DNA of 64,000 nucleotides. Source: Macrothele yani (taxonomy: Eukaryota > Arthropoda > Arachnida > Araneae > Macrothelidae). This document shows, one piece after another, positions 22,600 to 33,619 of the stretch; position 1 is the first letter of the stretch; each line of letters opens with the position of its first letter. The DNA lies in NCBI GenBank assembly GCA_039090855.1, contig CM077010.1, positions 41,806,905 through 41,870,904 on the forward strand, written 5' to 3'. The notes below the pieces were generated by a model. The model did no database searches and was not told the origin of the DNA. It saw nothing but the letters and a program-made list of their open reading frames with translations. Made by a program: the position numbers and the translations under genes.

Positions 22600-23156
22600 G
22601 TGACGTCACGGCAGCCATCTTAAGACTGACATGTGATGACTATGCAATAGCTGTTAACGCTGTGCGAGGCATGAAGTTGGTAATTTGCTTTTAATATTAA
22701 TAAATTTGCCCTTCTTTATTATATTAATCGTTGATATGCTGCTACTAATGATATTATTAGTTGATTTATCAATGTTTAGGGCCTTACGGCTATTTCCAGG
22801 TATTTAGAATTTAGGAAACATTTCGGTTTGCTTCTGGGGGATCAGCGTAGGTACTAGAGTTTTTCTCATTCTGTAGGTATAACCGCCGTGTAATTTCGTA
22901 GTTTTTTAATTTGGGTGTATGATAATCTAAGTTTAGTAACGTTTTACAGAGATCTGCTCTGTTAAAATGAAGAGAATATGATAGTGTACGCAAACTACTG
23001 TTAAGCTGTAATATCCCAATATTACTTTATATTAGATATATTATGATGAAAATATATCTTTCACCAAGGAAGGGCACAATTTCAAAAGCAATACAAAATC
23101 CTTACATTTCTGCAGTATTTGGAAAAGCAATAACAAATCCTTACATTTCAACACCA
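22600..23156. other. no gene seen
   Basis: AT-rich sequence with no recognised feature. Confidence 0.45.
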
Positions 23157-23159
23157 CTA

Positions 23160-23500
23160 AATAAAACTTAAAAAGTGCATGCAGGGTTCAGTTACATATA
23201 TCCCAGCTTTATAATACACTTTGACTATACAATCTAAATGGGAAAATGCCCTTTTCACCTGCGAACAATCATATGCTTTGAAATATGACTTTAAATTGCT
23301 TGGAACATACAGTATATCGTATTGGTAAGGCTTTTCACCTGTGTGCATAAGCACATGCTCTGAAAGATGACTTTCAGAGCATATGCTTATGCATACAGGT
23401 GAAAAATAATCTAAAGATGATTTTTCCGCGTTTCCACTAAAATGTTTTCCTCTGTTAGCACAACAAAATGTCATACTGTCCAGTGCTATTGTGTCAATCA
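23160..23500 (-). pseudogene. C2H2 zinc-finger remnant
   Basis: The minus strand contains HVLMHTGEKPYQYDI, the classic linker between Kruppel-type C2H2 fingers, followed by LKSYFKAYDCSQ. The second Cys of the C-x2-C and the final histidines are altered, so no complete finger remains. Finger-sized pieces occur on both sides of a 74-bp palindrome (listed separately). It is probably a decayed exon or retrocopy of a host zinc-finger gene; the parent is unknown. Confidence 0.55.
23332..23405. repeat. 35-bp-arm palindrome inside zinc-finger remnant
   Basis: Arms 23332-23366 and 23371-23405 are reverse complements with only two mismatches and a 4-nt loop (ATGA). Each arm encodes the same linker (MLMHTGEK) in opposite directions. 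Confidence 0.9.
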
Positions 23501-23687
23501 AAATGGGAAATTAAGCTTGTAAAAATTTCGAAAATTTATGTACGTAACCCAATGGCTCAAAACGACTATCAGAGTCTTAAGATGGCCGCCTCACAGTCAG
23601 CGTCGTCTGCTAAGAAAGATTCAAGTTTGTGACGTCATACTTTATCCCCTTATTTCTACCTCCATGGTCTAGACCACACCCGTCGGA

Positions 23688-24100
23688 GCCGCGGATGGCT
23701 TAGTGGTTAGTGTTTCAGGCTATCGATGCTGGGTCCCCAGGTTCAAGCCTGGGCTGATCTTTCAGAGATGGCGTGATTTACTAACAATCGCTGAATATCT
23801 GCCGTGCATCGGACGAGCACGTAAAGTGACGGCCCCCAGGCTGGACCCACTGGTTAAATGGGTATCCTTTCCTATGTCCTCCCTGAAATTCTCTCACCCA
23901 TCTATGTGCAATATCGTACTTGTACAGTGGTGCCATCTACTGTACTCTAATATCACTACAAACTGTTCTGTCAAAGTCGCTAGACTTGCTCTCATTCCTT
24001 CCGTTTCTGTGTCCTGCCCAAAAGGCGATCTCGCTGTAGGTGGCTGGGACCTAAACTCTACTACCTGTGGACGGAAGTCCTACAAGAAAATGACGCTGAC
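23688..24100 (+). mobile_element. tRNA-headed SINE (family S3)
   Basis: Head GCGGATGGCTTAGTGGTTAG (A box) and CCCCAGGTTCAAGCCTGGGC (B box with a 5-bp T stem) is tRNA-derived but differs from S1. The body continues for about 330 bp without the S1 signature and ends near a C/A-rich run (CCCCCACCCCCAAAAACC). The end position is uncertain. Confidence 0.6.
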
Positions 24101-24107
24101 CCCCACC

Positions 24108-24840
24108 CCCAAAAACCCACACCCGTCGTTCAAGTTCATCCAGTAGGTGTTCAAATGGGATTGAGATCTGGGCTATGAGCAGTCCAGTCCATCCGCAAGA
24201 CCTGATTTTCCTCATATCACTCCATTGTATCTCTGGAAATATGACAAACGGTATTGTCGTCCTGGAAGAAACAATCGTCAAGTCCATAGAACTGCCACTA
24301 CTTTGGGAGTATTGAGTGATATCTCTATACACCACAGAGTTCATGTTGCCACGAATAACAACCAGTGGACCCACGCTGTACCAACTGAAACAGCCCCATA
24401 TCATAACTCCACCGCCTCCGTGCTTCACAGTTGGTACTATACACTCCGAAAACAGGCGTTCTCCGGGGAACCACCAAATGCATACATGTCCTTCGTTTCG
24501 GAATAATGTGAAACAGGATTCCTCGCTCCATAACTCCTGCTGCCATTGCTCAATTGTTAATTTTTTTGTGCTGTCGACACCATCCTAGCCGTGTAGCTTG
24601 ATTCGTCTTTGTGATGAGAAGTTCATGGCCGGCTGCGCGACCATGTTACCGGAGTGTATGGGCCTGTTTTTGAAGTGTCTTGGTGGAGACCATAACATCT
24701 GTGGCCATCTAGAACTCATGTGCTATGACGTGCATTGGTCGGGGCCTGGTTTTCCAGATTTCCCTCTGCAGCACCCTGGGTTGCAGTTTCGTTTGTCTTC
24801 CAGGACGAGGTGAATTCCTGCAATGTTCCGTCTTCTTCCA
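24108..24840 (-). pseudogene. Tc1-like transposase, degraded
   Basis: Minus-strand pieces in order: STKTLQKQAHTL and HGRAAGHELLITKTNQATRL (linker before the catalytic core), then WSEESCFTLF, where the first catalytic Asp is Glu, then VPTVKHGGGGVMIWGCFSW, VGPLVVIRGNMNSVVYRDIT and DELERRVW near the end. The second catalytic motif is missing in the readable frames. The last third is cut off at the C/A-rich run shared with the neighbouring SINE. Confidence 0.8.
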
Positions 24841-24879
24841 CATGTGGATATCAAAGGTTACAGTCGATTTATCGACCTA

Positions 24880-26230
24880 TCTGACATCAGCAATGCTTCT
24901 TATGCCCATACCTCCAATTGATAAGCCTGTCTGACATCAGCAGTGCTTCTTATGCTCATACCTCCAATTGATAAGCCTGTATGACATCAGCAATGCTTCT
25001 TATGCCCATACCTCCAATTGATAAGCCTGTGCGACATCAGCAATGCTTCTTATGCCCATACCTCCAATTGATAAGCCTGTGTGACATCAGCAATGCTTCT
25101 TATGCCCATACCTCCAATTGATAGGCCTGTCTGTCATCAGCAATGCTTCTTATGTACATACCTTCAATTGGTAAGCCTGTCTGCCGCCCTGGTGGCGCAG
25201 TGGTCTAAGCGATGGCCTCTGATCATTCGTCCGAACGGGGTCCGGGTTCGAATCCCGGTGAGGCATGGATGTTGTGTTTGTCTTATGGCACTGGCTCTCT
25301 CCCTTCCCTGGAACCAGTGACCCTAAATTAGGGACGGGCGACTGCTTATAGCCCTTTGAGTTGCTCACGGTGGTCGTTAAATCTCCAATCAAAAAAAAAA
25401 AAAAAAAAAAGCCTGTCTGACATCAGCAATGCTTCTTATGCCCATACCTCCAACTGATAGGCCTGTCTGTCATCAGCAATGCTTCTTATGCACATACCTT
25501 CAATTGATAAGCCAGTCTGACATCAGCAATGCTTCTTTTGCCCATACCTCCAATTGATAAGCCTGTCTGACATCAGCAATGCTTCTTATGCCCATACCTC
25601 CAATTGATAAGCCTGTCTGACATCAGCAATGCTCCTGCCTCCAATTGATAAGCCCGTCTGACATCAGAAATGCTTCTTATGCCCATACCTCAAATTGATA
25701 AGCCTGTCTGACATCAGTAATGCTCATACCTCCAATTGATAAGCCCGTCTGACATCAGAAATGCTTCTTATGCCCATACCTCCAATTGATAAGCCTGTCT
25801 GACATCAGCAATGCTTCTTTTGCTCATACCTTCAATTGATAAGCCTGTCTGACATCCGCAATGCTTCTTATGCTCATACCTCTAATTGATAAGCCGGTCT
25901 GACATCAGCAATGCTTCTAATGCCCATACCTCGTATTGATAATCCTGTCTGACATCAGCAATGCTTCTTTTGCTCATACCTCCAATTGATAAGCCTGTCT
26001 GACATCAGCAATGCTTCTTAGGCTCATACCTCCAATTGATAAGCCTGTCTGACATCAGCAATGCTTCTAATGCCCATACCTCCAATTGATAAGCCTGTCT
26101 GACATCAGCAATGCTTCTTTTGCTCATACCTCCAATTGATAAGCCTGTCTGACATCAGCAATGCTTCTTATGCTCCAATTGATAAGCCGGTCTGACATCA
26201 GCAATGCTTCTTATGCCCATACCTCCGATT
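24880..26230 (+). repeat. 50-bp minisatellite, about 22 units
   Basis: Unit CTGACATCAGCAATGCTTCT followed by TATGCCCATACCTCCAATTG and ATAAGCCTGT, exactly 50 bp in most copies. Variants include TTTGCTCATACC and TAATGCCC units, and some are shortened to about 34-44 bp. The array is interrupted once by an S1 SINE at 25184-25408. Non-coding. Confidence 0.95.
25184..25408 (+). mobile_element. SINE S1 inserted in the minisatellite
   Basis: Complete S1 with A-tail of about 20. The minisatellite sequence AAGCCTGTCTG is present on both sides (25173-25183 and 25409-25419), so the target duplication is part of the repeat unit. The SINE is younger than the array. Confidence 0.95.
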
Positions 26231-26399
26231 GAGCAAAATAGTACCAGATACATTTGATTAAAATAGTACATGTACCGATCCGATTGGTTAAAATAGTACC
26301 GGATGGAAACGCCTCGGCAGTTAATTTGAAATTATAACGATGACTGTCTCTCAGGACTGCCAATCACTAGTATGTCTACTTGACTTGATGTTTGTTTCC

Positions 26400-26560
26400 A
26401 GAATTATTGTTTTGGATGAAGAGGGCTGGTTAGGCCCATCTGACCTTTTTCCTCTTTTCATCCCTGTTGTTGCTTATCTATACTCTACAATCACCTTCAC
26501 TTAATCTATGTAATTTGTATGCGACAACTAAAATAAATAAATGAAATGAAATGAAAAACG
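26400..26560 (+). mobile_element. non-LTR retrotransposon 3' end
   Basis: GGCCCATCTGACCTTTTTCC, then TTCATCCCTGTTGTTGC, CACTTAATCTATGTAATTTG and a tail of ATAAATAAATGAAATGAAAT. This layout (short 3' UTR, polyadenylation-like AATAAA, AAATG repeats) is typical of a 5'-truncated LINE. No reverse transcriptase is included. Confidence 0.55.
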
Positions 26561-26619
26561 AGTTGTAATGATTGAAGAAATAAGTTCCACACCTTAATCG
26601 ATATACCTTAATCTGTCTT

Positions 26620-27462
26620 TCTACAAAATCTCTGTTTCTTTGGATACATGTCTACCATCGTTCTGGCAGTTTAATGATGCCCTTGCAGAAGAACTTCGTC
26701 CCAGTCGTGCGAAGACACCAACGTACACTTTTCTGTATCGCTTCCGTGCTCTGGTAGTGTTGGCCGCGCATGGTGCTTTGCGAATCCGAAAACCTGATAG
26801 CCGGAGGCTACCAGATCTGGGCTGTAAGCTGAGTGAGGTTAAAGTCAAAATCCGAATTTCTGGATTTTTTGAGAGATCAGATGAACAGAGTGGTAGCTGC
26901 CGTTGTCGTACTGGATGACGACTTTCTTCCGCGGCCGTACACGTTGGAGTTTTTCTAATGCTTAGACACAACGAGCTGCGTTTACGGTTTGTCCAGGGTC
27001 TAAAACATCTAACAGAATGCACCCATCTGCGTCCCACAGAACAGTTCCCGTAACTTTTGCAGCTGACGGCACTGTTTGAGTCTTCTTCCTGCTTGGTGAA
27101 TGGAGATAATACCATCCCATGCTCTGGCGTTTCGTTTTAGGTTTGAAGTGGTGGTACCAACTTCCGTCACCTGTCACAATACTGCGCAAAAAATCGGCCC
27201 CTTTTTTTTCAATACCGCTCCAGGAGTTGTGACAAGACATTTTTTTGTGCTGCCCTTTGTGGTCTGACTGGCCTGTCAGTAAAGTGGGATTCAGCGAGAA
27301 CAAATTTTCGAATATCCCAAGGTGCTAACGATTTCCTGAACTGAACGGGGTTCTGTGCGCAAGTTCTCCACAATTTCTTTCACCGTCACTCGTCTGTGAC
27401 CGCGAATTAAGGCATCAACTCTTTCCTTGTTGTTCGACGGCAACCACTACGAGGCTGTTCGT
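26620..27462 (-). pseudogene. mariner transposase, degraded
   Basis: Minus-strand order: SRSQTSDGERNCGELAHRTP (HTH-proximal), FSLNPTLLTG, then LRSIVTGDGSWYHHFKPKTK with the first Asp, VTGTVLWDADGCILLDVL, VVIQYDNGSYHS with the second, and AYSPDLVASGYQVFGFAKHH, where the third Asp is replaced by Gly. The gene is closed by DMYPKKQ. Several frame changes occur. An S1 SINE is inserted just upstream of the readable part (27463). Confidence 0.85.
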
Positions 27463-27699
27463 GCCGCCCCGGTGGCGCAGTGGTCTAAGGCGCTGGCCTC
27501 TGATCATTCGTCCGTAAGGGGTCCAGGTTCGAATCCCGGTGAGGCATGGATGTTGTGTTTGTCTTACGGCACTGGCTCTCTCCCTTCCCTGGAACCAGTG
27601 ACCCTAAATTAGGGACGGGCGACTGCTTATATAGCCCATTGAGTTGCTCATGGTGGTCGTGAAACCTCCAATCAAAAAAAAAAAAAAAAAAAAAAAAAA
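27463..27699 (+). mobile_element. SINE S1 with 10-bp target duplication
   Basis: Complete S1 with a long A-tail. GGCTGTTCGT is repeated on both sides (27453-27462, 27700-27709). It sits in the N-terminal part of the mariner pseudogene and so postdates it. Confidence 0.95.
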
Positions 27700-27783
27700 G
27701 GCTGTTCGTTAATGTCTGTGAAATCCAGTGGCTTATCTTGGGTCTTAGACCTGGGGTATCTCCCCCAACAGTACTGTGTTTTT

Positions 27784-28218
27784 TACGCTTTCCAACCGTA
27801 GGTTGAAGAAGCGTATATGCTACAGCTTTGTCCGTCTGTCTGTCCGTCCGCACGATAACTCGCGTAAAAATGGTTCGATTTCGATGAAATTTTAGTATGT
27901 GGTAGGGGACAGCTGGGGACGAACCCTATTGAAAATAGGCAAAATGGGATCAAAGGTCAGGACACAGGAGCGGGATCCATTCCATTGTCCTTGTGCATCA
28001 TAACTTATGTAAAAATGCTTCGATTGCGACAAAACTTTATCATGCTGTTCCGGAGATATACTGAACCCATTCTGTTAAAAATCATCGAAATGGGGTCAAA
28101 CAGGAGCGAGATTTATACCACAGTCATTATGCTCATAACTTGAGTAATAACTTGAGTAATGATTTCTGGCATGTTGGAAAGCGTATCATAATCAATACAT
28201 TGCATTATTTTATTAACT
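27784..28218 (+). repeat. family 1 tandem-core element, copy F
   Basis: Short copy with the full 5' hairpin, TTTGTCCGTCTGTCTGTCCG, one early-type unit, one late-type unit and the complete 3' end (GTTGGAAAGCGTATCATAAT). It shows that unit number varies between copies. Confidence 0.85.
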
Positions 28219-29814
28219 TCTTCTTAAAATTGTGAAGTTTATTTTTTTATTGTTAAATAATAGAGGTAACCATTTTTTTCTAAATTTTAGGTACATGCTA
28301 TTGCTAACATGATACCAATTAATTATGAGGATTAGGATTTGAACACTTATGTATACATGAACTCCATTCTTCTTTCCTTTTGTGTGAACTTGAGTGTTAC
28401 GTTTTCACAAAAATGTTTCTTCTGAGTACTTTTTCATATTTGAAAATGTTTTCTCTATCAACAAACCAGCCAAGTTGCTCGAAAGTACATGTCTTGTGTG
28501 GCTCTAAGATATATCTAGATTTTTTTTTAATACGGAAAAACTTGTTTCGGCAGTTGCAGTTGTTGATGGAAAGTTTAATATGAGGTCTGCTAATTTGTAC
28601 ACCTCACTAAACAATATGTCCAATTTATTCAACTTTATGTAACACATAATGTCTCTTACTGATTTGTTTTGTATTCATCAAGGGAATGAAACACCTTCAG
28701 TTAATTTTTTAATCGAACTGTATCAAAATTTAAAGCATAGAGGTCTTTTAACTCTGATAGTAGACGTTCAGGAAAGCTTTCACAGAATTTATCAACACAG
28801 TTCGATCCGACAAAGCCACAAATTTAAGATATAGTGTCACCGATTTTAATTCACTGACACTTCACACAAACTGAAACAACTCTCGCAAAACATGAGCTGT
28901 TAAAGGCGGAAGCATGGAGGGACTGAGGTAGTCCGAAGTCTTCTCTTTTCTGAGCAAACCGTTGGGCAAAGCAATGGTCCATTCACCTCCATGTGTTCAT
29001 TCTTGTTGTCATGGAAACGCTAGCAGACGATCGTGTCGAAGTTCTTCGCATCTGGAAGACCTGCTTGCGTTATGTCGTTGATCATCGCTCGCCAGACTGA
29101 TTCTCATAATCGAAAGAAGCGAATCCGCTCTGGTTTTTTTTTCGCACCGAAAGCATCGACATATCTTAATACCGTTGATAATTGACTTCTATTTGTGTAT
29201 ATTTAATTGATTTTTATTGGTGTATTCTCTGAGCTTCGCAGTTAGCCTCGAATATACGCCACTGGTGTAATCATCATTAAAGGTTTTACACACATTCTCA
29301 CACAGCTGCACCTATATACGCATCTTCGTATGCACGCTGAAGCCTACAGTGAACACCGGCATCCGAAATTTCCTTTTTCACAAAGAATTGAATCAAAGCA
29401 TGCTGACGGAACGATGTGTCACTGTCGGCCATCTTTTCTCGCGTCTATTTGGTCACATAACTGACGCTGGTGACGTCATTTGGTATTCATGGCCACAACG
29501 AGAGATGGCGCTACCCGTCCACGAATTATCATTCTCCCAATGCGCAATCTGCCTGTGTAATGTAGCTTTGCTCATTATTTTTCAGAATGATTTACGTATT
29601 ATTCCTCAGCGATATTTTTCTTCTCCTCTACTTTCTCAAAGTAGTGGAGAAGAAAGTTATAGCAGAGAAGCACATCCTCATGTCTTGAAAATTCTGCAAA
29701 GGAAGTTAGTTTGCGAGTGAATGAGGAAAAGGCGGAACATTTTTTTTGGCAACCTTAAGCATTGTTATAATAAATATTTCGTCTTCATATGCTGTGTGAA
29801 ATCACATATCTGGC
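28219..29814. other. no gene seen
   Basis: About 1.6 kb without recognisable coding sequence. A 123-codon plus-strand frame (29349-29720) has no known motif and is not called. Confidence 0.45.
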
Positions 29815-29945
29815 CGTGGCGAAGATCGAATCCTTGCCCTCCCTCACTCCGGAGTAAGTTACTCTCCCAACTAATCTACATAGACGGAATGTATCGCTGC
29901 AGATTTGGACACGTGCTTTACCTCTGTAGTACGTCACATCATCTC
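29815..29945 (-). mobile_element. tRNA-derived SINE (family S2), head fragment
   Basis: The complement reads AGCGATACATTCCGTCTATG, TAGATTAGTTGGGAGAG, CTCCGGAGTGAGGGAGGGCA: a tRNA-like head matching better preserved copies at 32225-32345 and 39480-39630. The body beyond it is too diverged to follow. Confidence 0.6.
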
Positions 29946-29954
29946 TGTTGAAGT

Positions 29955-30828
29955 TACTCAGTTCCTAATAGCTCTGTAGACTCTTTAGCTGTTAGAATAC
30001 ACTAACCGAGTAAGACTGAATTTGCAACACAAGCTGCTAAATGAGACCGAGGCACTTTAACAAGAACGAAAAATAGCTTTTTCCTTTATCTATAGCTTCA
30101 CATGTTTACAGTTAATGAACTACTACTAACTAACTATAGAGGAAAAGTTATTCCACCAACATGTGCAATTCGAACTGTTGAAGGTGCGCAGTTACTAATA
30201 GCTCTATAGACTCTCTAGCAGTTAGAATTCACTAACCGAGTAAGACTGAATTTGCAACACAAGCTGCTAAATGAGACCGAGACACTTTAACAAGAACGAA
30301 AAATAGCTTTTTCCTTTATCTATAGCTTCACATGTTTACAGTTAATGAACTACTACTAACTAACTACAGAGGAACTACCAACATGTGCAATTCTAGCTGT
30401 TGAAGCTGCGCAGTTCCTAATAGCCTTATAGACTTCCTAGTTGTTAAAATACACTAACCGATTAAGACTGAATGTGCCACACAAACTGCGAAATGAGACC
30501 GAGACTTTCAGACTTTGTTCCTTCAGTCTGCGCACTTTCAACAATTTGAATTGCCCAAGAACGAAAAATAGCTTTATCTGTAGCTTCACATGTTTACAGT
30601 TAATAAAGTGCTACCAACTAACTATAGAGGAAGAGTTACTCTACCAACATGTGCAATTCGAACTGTTGAAGGTACGCAGTTCCTAATAGCTCTATAGACT
30701 CTCTAGTTATTAGAATACACTAACCGAGTAAAACTGAATTTGCAACACAAACTGCTAAATTGAGACCAAGGCACTTTAACAAGAACGAAAAATAGCTTTA
30801 TCTGTAGCTTCACATGTTTACAGCAAAC
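29955..30828 (+). repeat. tandem repeat, about 220-270 bp unit, four copies
   Basis: Units start CAGTT[C/A]CTAATAGCTCT (about 29958, 30190, 30411, 30680) and contain ACACTAACCGAGTAAGACTG, AAGAACGAAAAATAGCTTT, TAGCTTCACATGTTTACAG and ACCAACATGTGCAATTCGAA. The last copy is cut at 30825 where a transposase-like segment begins. No coding role. Confidence 0.85.
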
Positions 30829-30829
30829 A

Positions 30830-31063
30830 TGGCCAACAATATAGCTTGTTCGTTGATTCACTACCAGTTAGCCATTGTTCTTTTTTGTACCAGTCAATAT
30901 TAAAACCTGTATTTGAAATTTTGTCCTTTGAAGTCATCTTTTTCATTTCATGTGTAGGCCTACCATCATTTTTAATTTGATTCTTTTCTTCAAAATCTCT
31001 CCTACTGAAAATCTTTTCCAGTAAGCTCTCCACCATATTAGATATGTTTAAAGCAGAGGCCAT
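30830..31063 (-). pseudogene. hAT-like (ZMYM/TTF-type) N-terminal exon fragment
   Basis: From ATG at 31063 the minus strand encodes an acidic/basic leader and then FNIDWYKKEQWLTGSESTNKLYCWPCLL, shown here as FNIDWYKKEQWLTG plus KLYCWPCLL. This resembles the TTF-type finger region of domesticated or active hAT transposases, in which W-L-xG is followed by C-x2-C. The remainder is absent: the tandem repeat starts where the finger should continue. Identification is moderate. Confidence 0.45.
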
Positions 31064-31682
31064 GGTCTGACAAACAACTCTTCATAAAACATAAATAAAA
31101 TTAGTTACACAAACATTAGTGTGAAAAAAAAAAAGCAACTAGGAAAAAGGCGCTATGTAATGCTACTCGAAGCTTTCAGAATGAGGAATTACAGTGGAGC
31201 TGCCTACAGGAAAACAGCTGTTCCCGTGAGGCAAGATAACATCTGCCTCACAGGAAGTCCACGGCGCGCGTGCGCTCTTTGTGTTGGCCGTTCCACTGCC
31301 TACCCTTCGGGTCTACTGATTCAGTGGAAGTAAACAGATTTGGCGCAACATACGAGAGACATTTCGCTTCCTGCCTCACGGACAGAGATTCGAAGCTGAG
31401 GACATTTCGTAACTACGCGCTACCGATTGTTTTCATGAATGAACGCATGGACGACATTTATTTCAAAAGAGTTAACTAGCGTAAACTTTTGCTCTCCTAT
31501 ACCCAAAAGTACTGAATGAACAAAACGAATAATTCTAACTAAGAGTCTTAAAATTCTGAGGAGGCACTGCCTCCCTTGCCTCCTCCCAAAAGCCGCCACT
31601 AGCGTCTTTGCATAAACGCGTTGGTTTAAATGGGAAGGAAAGCACAGTATTCCAACAATACCCCTCTTATTATTATTTTTTC
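31064..31682. other. no gene seen
   Basis: Short frames only. A (TTTC)n microsatellite follows at 31680-31703. Confidence 0.4.
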
Positions 31683-32345
31683 TTTCTTTCTTTCTTTCTT
31701 TCCTTTTGAAGCGAAGAACGCGGCCCCGGTGACGTAGGCGTTTGCTTATGGTCATTCGCCTTAGTTGGGTCCAGGTTCGAATCCCGGTGAGTCATGAATG
31801 CTTGTGTTTGTCTTTCGACACTGGCTCTCAATATTTTACTTGTCCAACACTGGTTATCTGTGTACATTGGTCATTTAACATACTGTAAAATCCATGTTTG
31901 ATGTATACTTGTTCACAATGTGCTACATGATCAACACTGTCTATAACTGTGTAAATTGATCATTTGGCATGCTGTCAACCATGTGTGATTTTTACTTGTT
32001 GCTGTGAAATATCTGTATCATATGTTTATATCTGCTTGTATGTCTTTGTACCACCAGGTCCAATAAATCATATTTTAACCTACGTAAAAAAAAAAAAAAA
32101 AAAAAAGGAAAGAACCAATTTTCGTTAATTCTAGACGATGTGCAGAACAAACATCACGCATTTTGCGAAGAATCTAATTACCAGTAGAACCATTTTTAGG
32201 TTCGGACGCCGATGTGAAAACAAAAATTTGTCCCTGCTACCTCACTCCGGAGTAAGTTGCTCTCCCAACTAAGCTACACGGACGGTATGCATCGCTGCAG
32301 ATTTGTCGTCTTGTCACGTGCTTTACCTCTGTAGTACTTCCCAGC
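31683..32345 (-). mobile_element. SINE S2 with a nested retroelement
   Basis: The S2 head complement (CTCACTCCGGAGTAAGTTGC, CAACTAAGCTACACGGACGG) is at 32240-32290 and the body (CAGACGATGTG-like, ACAAACATCACGCATTTTGC) at 32130-32170. The 3' end (GAAGCGAAGAA) is at 31710, next to the T-rich tail. Between body and end lies the inserted element at 31720-32104. Confidence 0.7.
31720..32104 (+). mobile_element. S1-headed retroelement with poly(A), inserted in S2
   Basis: Begins with an S1-like tRNA head (GGCCCCGGTGACGTAGGC, CCAGGTTCGAATCCCGGTGA). It then carries a different tail ending TCCAATAAATCATATTTTAA and about 21 A residues, that is a polyadenylation signal and tail. AAGAAC occurs on both sides. 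The fusion of a SINE head to another 3' body makes it a composite or a distinct subfamily. Confidence 0.7.
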
Positions 32346-32412
32346 TGAGAAGTTAATTTTTGTGCGACTTTCACGCACATTCACCTTTCCAAAAATGTTG
32401 TTCAAGAACATA

Positions 32413-33617
32413 CACTGAAGAGCAATTCAACTAGAGACAGCTGGCGTTATGCAAATGTGGCGCTCTGGGCGGCCCTGTAAACGGAAACGACACGACGTAT
32501 GCAGCGATCCGACAGTATAAGGAGTGATGCGACGGGAATAAGTAAGAGTCGAAAGCAGTATGGGTAAGACGAAGGATCTAAGCGCATTTGATCGTGAGCA
32601 AATTGTCAGGGCACGACGAATGGTCCATCTCGGAAGTCGTGCAGGCACTGGGATTTTCACGAGCCACTGTGTCACGGGTGCACCGTGAGTATATCGAATC
32701 CGGTAAAACCATCCCTGCAAGGGCCAACTGCCATGGACAACAGCGTGTGGATGAGCGGGGTCATCGTCGACTAGCTCGCATTGTAACAGCGGATAGACGG
32801 GCCACAGTGCAAGAAATCACTCGGCAATTTAACGCTGGTGCACAAAAAACGTGTAAGCAGCCACACCATCCACAACCATCTCCTCGCTATGGGATACAGA
32901 AGCCATCGTCCTACGAGGGTACCGCTGATGACCGCGCATCACAGGGTGCAAAGATTAGCATGGGCGCGGGAACATCGCCACTGGACCCTAGAAGTGTGGA
33001 AAATTGTTGCCTGGACTGATGAGTCGAGATTCGCGTTGGTACATGCGGATGGCAGGTTACGAGTACGGCGCAAACCACATGAAGCTATGGATCCTTCTTG
33101 CCAGCAGGGTACTCTTCAAGCTGGTGGTAGTGGCATTCTCGTCTGAGGACTGTTTACCTGGACTGAAATTGGACCCCTGGTACGTGTGACATCGTTCCTC
33201 ACAGGTCAACGTTACCGGGATATCCTGGACGACCATTTGCTCCCGTTTGTGCGTCTTCAACATCCCACTGGGGACCTCATCCTGCAACAAGACAATGCAG
33301 CTCCCGAATTGTATCCGAATGGTTGGATGAACTCTCCACCGACGTGACCTCGCTTCCTTGGCCGGCTAGGCCACCTGACCTCAATCCCATCGAGCACATC
33401 TGGGATGCCAGCGAGAGAGATGTTTGAGGCTCTGACCCCCTCCATCAAATCTTCGTGAACTGTGGGAGCTTGTTCAGGAGACGTGTATCCGTATGGCTTC
33501 CCAACGCTTCCGGTGTCTTGTCGAGTCCATGCTGAGACGAATCGCCACCGTCATCAGGGAGAAAGGTGGTGCTACACGTTACTAGACAGGTATCTCTAAT
33601 TCAATAGCTCTTCAATG
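32413..33617 (+). mobile_element. Tc1-like element with TA target sites
   Basis: Inverted ends CACTGAAGAGCAATTCAACT (32413) and, as complement, CATTGAAGAGCTATTGAATT at 33617, each preceded by TA (32411-32412 and 33618-33619). TA is the obligatory target of Tc1/mariner elements. Confidence 0.9.
32560..33585 (+). pseudogene. Tc1-like transposase with frame changes
   Basis: Starts MGKTKDLSAFDREQIVRARR, then in other frames VQALGFSRATVSRVHREY and RRLARIVTADRRATVQEITR (DNA-binding half). HKKRVSSHTIHNHLLAMGYR and AREHRHWTLEVWKIVAWTDE follow (first Asp), then LLPFVRLQHPTGDLILQQDN (second Asp) and HLTSIPSSTSG / NPIEHIWDA (third). It closes with IREKGGATRY-type residues before TAG near 33585. Three or four frame changes occur over near full length. 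Confidence 0.85.
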
Positions 33618-33619
33618 TA

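Noticed and set aside
24880..26230. CRISPR-like array (regular 50-bp repeats)
   Set aside because: The whole unit is repeated without unique spacers, and the context is eukaryotic; it is a minisatellite.
29349..29720. 123-codon plus-strand open frame
   Set aside because: No motif and no supporting promoter, splice or neighbour signal.
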